DNA from: Rhizohabitans arisaemae
GTDB lineage: Bacteria > Actinomycetota > Actinomycetes > Streptosporangiales > Streptosporangiaceae
DNA length: 64,000 nucleotides
Reading direction: 5' to 3'
Assembly: GCF_025996515.1 (NCBI RefSeq)
Contig: NZ_BLRH01000060.1
Span: 1,302,001-1,366,000 of the forward strand
Shown: piece by piece, positions 61,889-64,000 of the stretch
Numbering within the stretch: the first letter of the stretch is position 1
Layout: each line of letters opens with the position of its first letter
Notes under the pieces: model-generated
Seen by the model: only the letters and a program-made list of their open reading frames with translations
Database searches by the model: none
Told to the model about the DNA's origin: nothing
Translations under genes and position numbers: made by a program

Positions 61889-62646
61889 GCCGCCTTGGCC
61901 TCCTGCTCGGTAAGCCGGCGCAGGTTGCCCGCGCCGATGGCCGCCACCTGCGCGTCGGAGAGCTCCGACCAGAGCAGCCTGGTCACCGCCTCGGCCTGGT
62001 CGCGATACGGTGCGCCCGTGCCGAACACGAGCCTCCGCTCGCCGAAGCGCTCCACGAGCCATTCCAGGCCCCGGTGCGATGACAGGTCCGCGAGCCCGAT
62101 GTGCACGTTGGCCGTCCTGTCGAGCACGCCGGCGATCTGCCGCAGCATCCTGTATCCGACGCCGCCGACGACGATGTGCAGACGCGGATGCGCCTTCGCG
62201 ATCGCCTCCGTCGTCGGCCAGCCGACCTGGCCGGCGTCCAGGAGCAGCGGAAGCCGTACCGACTCGACCGCGGCCAGCAGGGGCGCCATGTCGCGGCCGG
62301 CGAGATCGTATCCGTGGTCGCGCGGGTAGGCACGCACGGCCCGGACTCCGGCGGCGGCGGCGCCGTCGGCGAACGCGGCGGCGGGGCCCACCTCCCCGCA
62401 GGTGTCGGGCAGCAGCACCCAGCAGGGGCTCAGCCTCGGATGGCGTTCGACGAGACCGAGCAGGTCGCGGTTGCCGCGGGCCGGATCGTGCAGCCAGGAC
62501 GTCACGTTGCCGACGAGCGCCGCGGTGATTCCCACGCGGTCCATGGCGGCCAGCAGTTCCGCGGCTGAGCCGCCTCCCACGTCACGGCGCGGGTGGCGGC
62601 CCAGCAGAGCGTCTGCGTCGATCAGGACCGGCCGGTCCTTGTTCAT
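61885..62646 (-). CDS. Degenerate amidohydrolase-fold protein
   Basis: The 253-aa protein has the overall layout of its neighbour (VLIDADALLGRHPRRDVGGG, AVRAYPRDHGYDLAGRDM, RLVFGTGAPYRDQAEAVTRL). However, the HxH is replaced by DAD-A, and the final SDFPF motif by TGAPY, which lacks the usual catalytic Asp. It is probably a non-catalytic or altered-activity partner of the downstream amidohydrolase. It overlaps both neighbours by four bases. Confidence 0.75.
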   Translation of the reverse strand: MNKDRPVLIDADALLGRHPRRDVGGGSAAELLAAMDRVGITAALVGNVTSWLHDPARGNRDLLGLVERHPRLSPCWVLLPDTCGEVGPAAAFADGAAAAGVRAVRAYPRDHGYDLAGRDMAPLLAAVESVRLPLLLDAGQVGWPTTEAIAKAHPRLHIVVGGVGYRMLRQIAGVLDRTANVHIGLADLSSHRGLEWLVERFGERRLVFGTGAPYRDQAEAVTRLLWSELSDAQVAAIGAGNLRRLTEQEAKAA

Positions 62647-64000
62647 GCGTCGTCCCAGGGTTCGAAGTGGCTCCCCCGGCTCCAACCGGAGGAGGTGAAG
62701 GTGTCGGTGACGCCGTCGACGGTCACCGTGATCGTCGTCGAGTCGACGGTCACGGTGGCGTCGGGCGGATGTCGCCCTTCGGCGAACGGCAGGATCGCGA
62801 CGGTGAATCGGCCGTCGCCTCGGCGCAGCCCCAGGGAGTGGATCTCCCCGTACTCCGCGGTACGGGTGCCGGGGTCGGGCACGCGTGCGGGGCCGCTGCC
62901 CAGCACCACCTCGTCAGGGGGTGCGGAGGGCAGAACATGGAGCCGGCCGCTCACGTAGCCGGCGCCGTGCTCGCGCCAGGGTTCGAGGCCGTGGAGCTGC
63001 CAGACCGCCTCGGTGCCGATCGTGTCGGTGACGAGCCAGTAGGACGGCTCGGTCTTGACGAAGACGATCCTGCGGTCGTGCCTCTGCCGGTAGCCGTGAT
63101 GATGCCCGGCGAAGACGTCCACGTGATCGCCGGTGTGGAACAGGTCGAGTTCGGCCCGGCGGTCCTCGACGTAGTCCTGGCCGGGGACGAGGAGCGTGTT
63201 GTGCCCCCTGGTCGCCTGGTACCAGTCGTAGTAGGCGGGGTCGTCGTAGGAGGGCGGACCGCCCGCCTCCCAGGCCAGCGGTCTCCCCCACCCCGAGAGC
63301 ACGAAGTCGAGCGCGGCGTGGTGGCTGTGCGGCTCCAACTCGTGTCCGACGTAGGGCCCGTAGTTGACGACCGTGTGCAGTTCGCCCGAGCGCATGATCG
63401 CGTATCCGCTGGCGTCCAGCAGCCGCGAGTCGGCGGGGGGTGTGACGGGCGGTCCGCCGGGAGGCAGGTCGTCCGGCCAGACCACACCGCTGTCCTGCAG
63501 GTGCGGCACCCAGCCCCCGGGGGTCGTGAGCGCCGCCAGCCACTCGTGCATGGTGTCGAACGTGGGGTGCCCGGCGATCGCCGGGTCGAGGGCGGCCACC
63601 CGCCGCAACGCCGTGAGGCACATGACGTGGTATCCGGGTGAGCGCTCATGGTGGCCCCCGTCCGCACGCACGTCGCGCTCAAGGTGCTCGAAGACACGGG
63701 CGCGCGCCACGGCTGCCCACGTCCCGGCCTCGGCGAGTTCGGGATAGAGGGTGGCGGTGTGCAGCAGTTCGCAGGCACAGACGAACTGCCAGTTGCCGTG
63801 CCGGAACCGGTCGTGCTCCTCGGCGGCCCACCGGGCGCCGCCGACGACGGTCTTCAGCATCCGCGCCCAGCACCCGTCGCTCAGGGCGGGCTCCTCGGCG
63901 AAAACGGTCAGCGCCGCGTTGACGTGCATCGAGCGGGCCCACACCCCGAGGGAGTACCAGACCACGTCGAGCCCGGGCCAGTCGCCCACGACCAGGTCCC
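62643..64000 (-). CDS. Heparinase II/III-like polysaccharide lyase (5' end outside window)
   Basis: The 3' part of the gene encodes at least 450 residues. It shows an alpha/alpha-barrel part (GNWQFVCACELLHTATLYPE, HHERSPGYHVMCLTALRRVA) and a beta-sandwich part with YVGHELEPHSHHAALDFVLS, RGHNTLLVPGQDY and RIVFVKTEPSYWLVTDTIG. The paired His and Tyr features fit heparinase II/III and alginate lyase-type enzymes acting on uronic acid polymers. No upstream stop is reached, so the gene continues beyond 64000. It is first of the visible operon and overlaps the next gene by ATGA. Confidence 0.82.
   Translation of the reverse strand, partial: DLVVGDWPGLDVVWYSLGVWARSMHVNAALTVFAEEPALSDGCWARMLKTVVGGARWAAEEHDRFRHGNWQFVCACELLHTATLYPELAEAGTWAAVARARVFEHLERDVRADGGHHERSPGYHVMCLTALRRVAALDPAIAGHPTFDTMHEWLAALTTPGGWVPHLQDSGVVWPDDLPPGGPPVTPPADSRLLDASGYAIMRSGELHTVVNYGPYVGHELEPHSHHAALDFVLSGWGRPLAWEAGGPPSYDDPAYYDWYQATRGHNTLLVPGQDYVEDRRAELDLFHTGDHVDVFAGHHHGYRQRHDRRIVFVKTEPSYWLVTDTIGTEAVWQLHGLEPWREHGAGYVSGRLHVLPSAPPDEVVLGSGPARVPDPGTRTAEYGEIHSLGLRRGDGRFTVAILPFAEGRHPPDATVTVDSTTITVTVDGVTDTFTSSGWSRGSHFEPWDDA

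Overview
The window is chromosomal DNA from a high-GC actinomycete. A conservon operon (cvnA-D), a DUF3516 helicase, the dnaX-ybaB-recR-ask-asd order, many GTG starts and short ATGA/GTGA gene overlaps point to a filamentous actinobacterium, most plausibly Streptosporangiales. The genus is inference only. I saw no CRISPR array, no intact insertion sequence and no prophage.

Layout. 1-9.6 kb: the tail of a hypothetical gene, a minus-strand copper/redox group (DUF6153-like membrane protein, multicopper oxidase, lipoprotein), a sugar-phosphate isomerase-like protein, an AAC(2')-I type aminoglycoside acetyltransferase, a cupin, a GNAT enzyme, a large catalase (katE) preceded by a double DnaA-box palindrome, and DUF5996. 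9.6-18.7 kb: universal stress protein with a coupled amino-acid permease, a second APC permease, a DUF3516 helicase, a membrane acyltransferase and an SDR. 19-24.1 kb: a conservon operon (sensor kinase-like, roadblock, DUF742, GTPase) running into a Ser/Thr kinase, with a possible leader peptide in front. 24.1-33.7 kb: a secreted protein, an aminotransferase, an MMPL transporter, a GNAT, a glutamate-cysteine ligase-like enzyme, a methyltransferase and a TetR regulator.

33.7-47.1 kb: sigma factor and its putative membrane partner, VC0807-like protein, amidohydrolase, SURF1, zinc-ribbon protein, a phosphotransferase divergent from pirin across an operator-like palindrome, a mini-element resembling an IS200/IS605 relic, DUF1232-MarR (MarR apparently starting at CTG), amidase, a proline-rich surface protein and DUF4239. 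47.4-54.8 kb: a secreted M15-like peptidase, then the housekeeping minus-strand block asd-ask-DUF5063-recR-ybaB-dnaX, SRP RNA and tRNA-Ser(GGA).

54.8-59.8 kb is the most unusual part. It holds VapB antitoxin remnants and a cluster of four paralogous small secreted proteins (58, 59, 60 and 118 aa) with nearly identical signal peptides, duplicated upstream regions and about 114-bp intergenic repeats. Their upstream region is also shared with an adjacent tRNA-Ser(CGA). 59.8-64 kb: a minus-strand operon of a heparinase II/III-like enzyme (running off the end), a degenerate amidohydrolase, an intact amidohydrolase and a putative regulator, all translationally overlapped, which looks like a carbohydrate or uronate catabolic unit.
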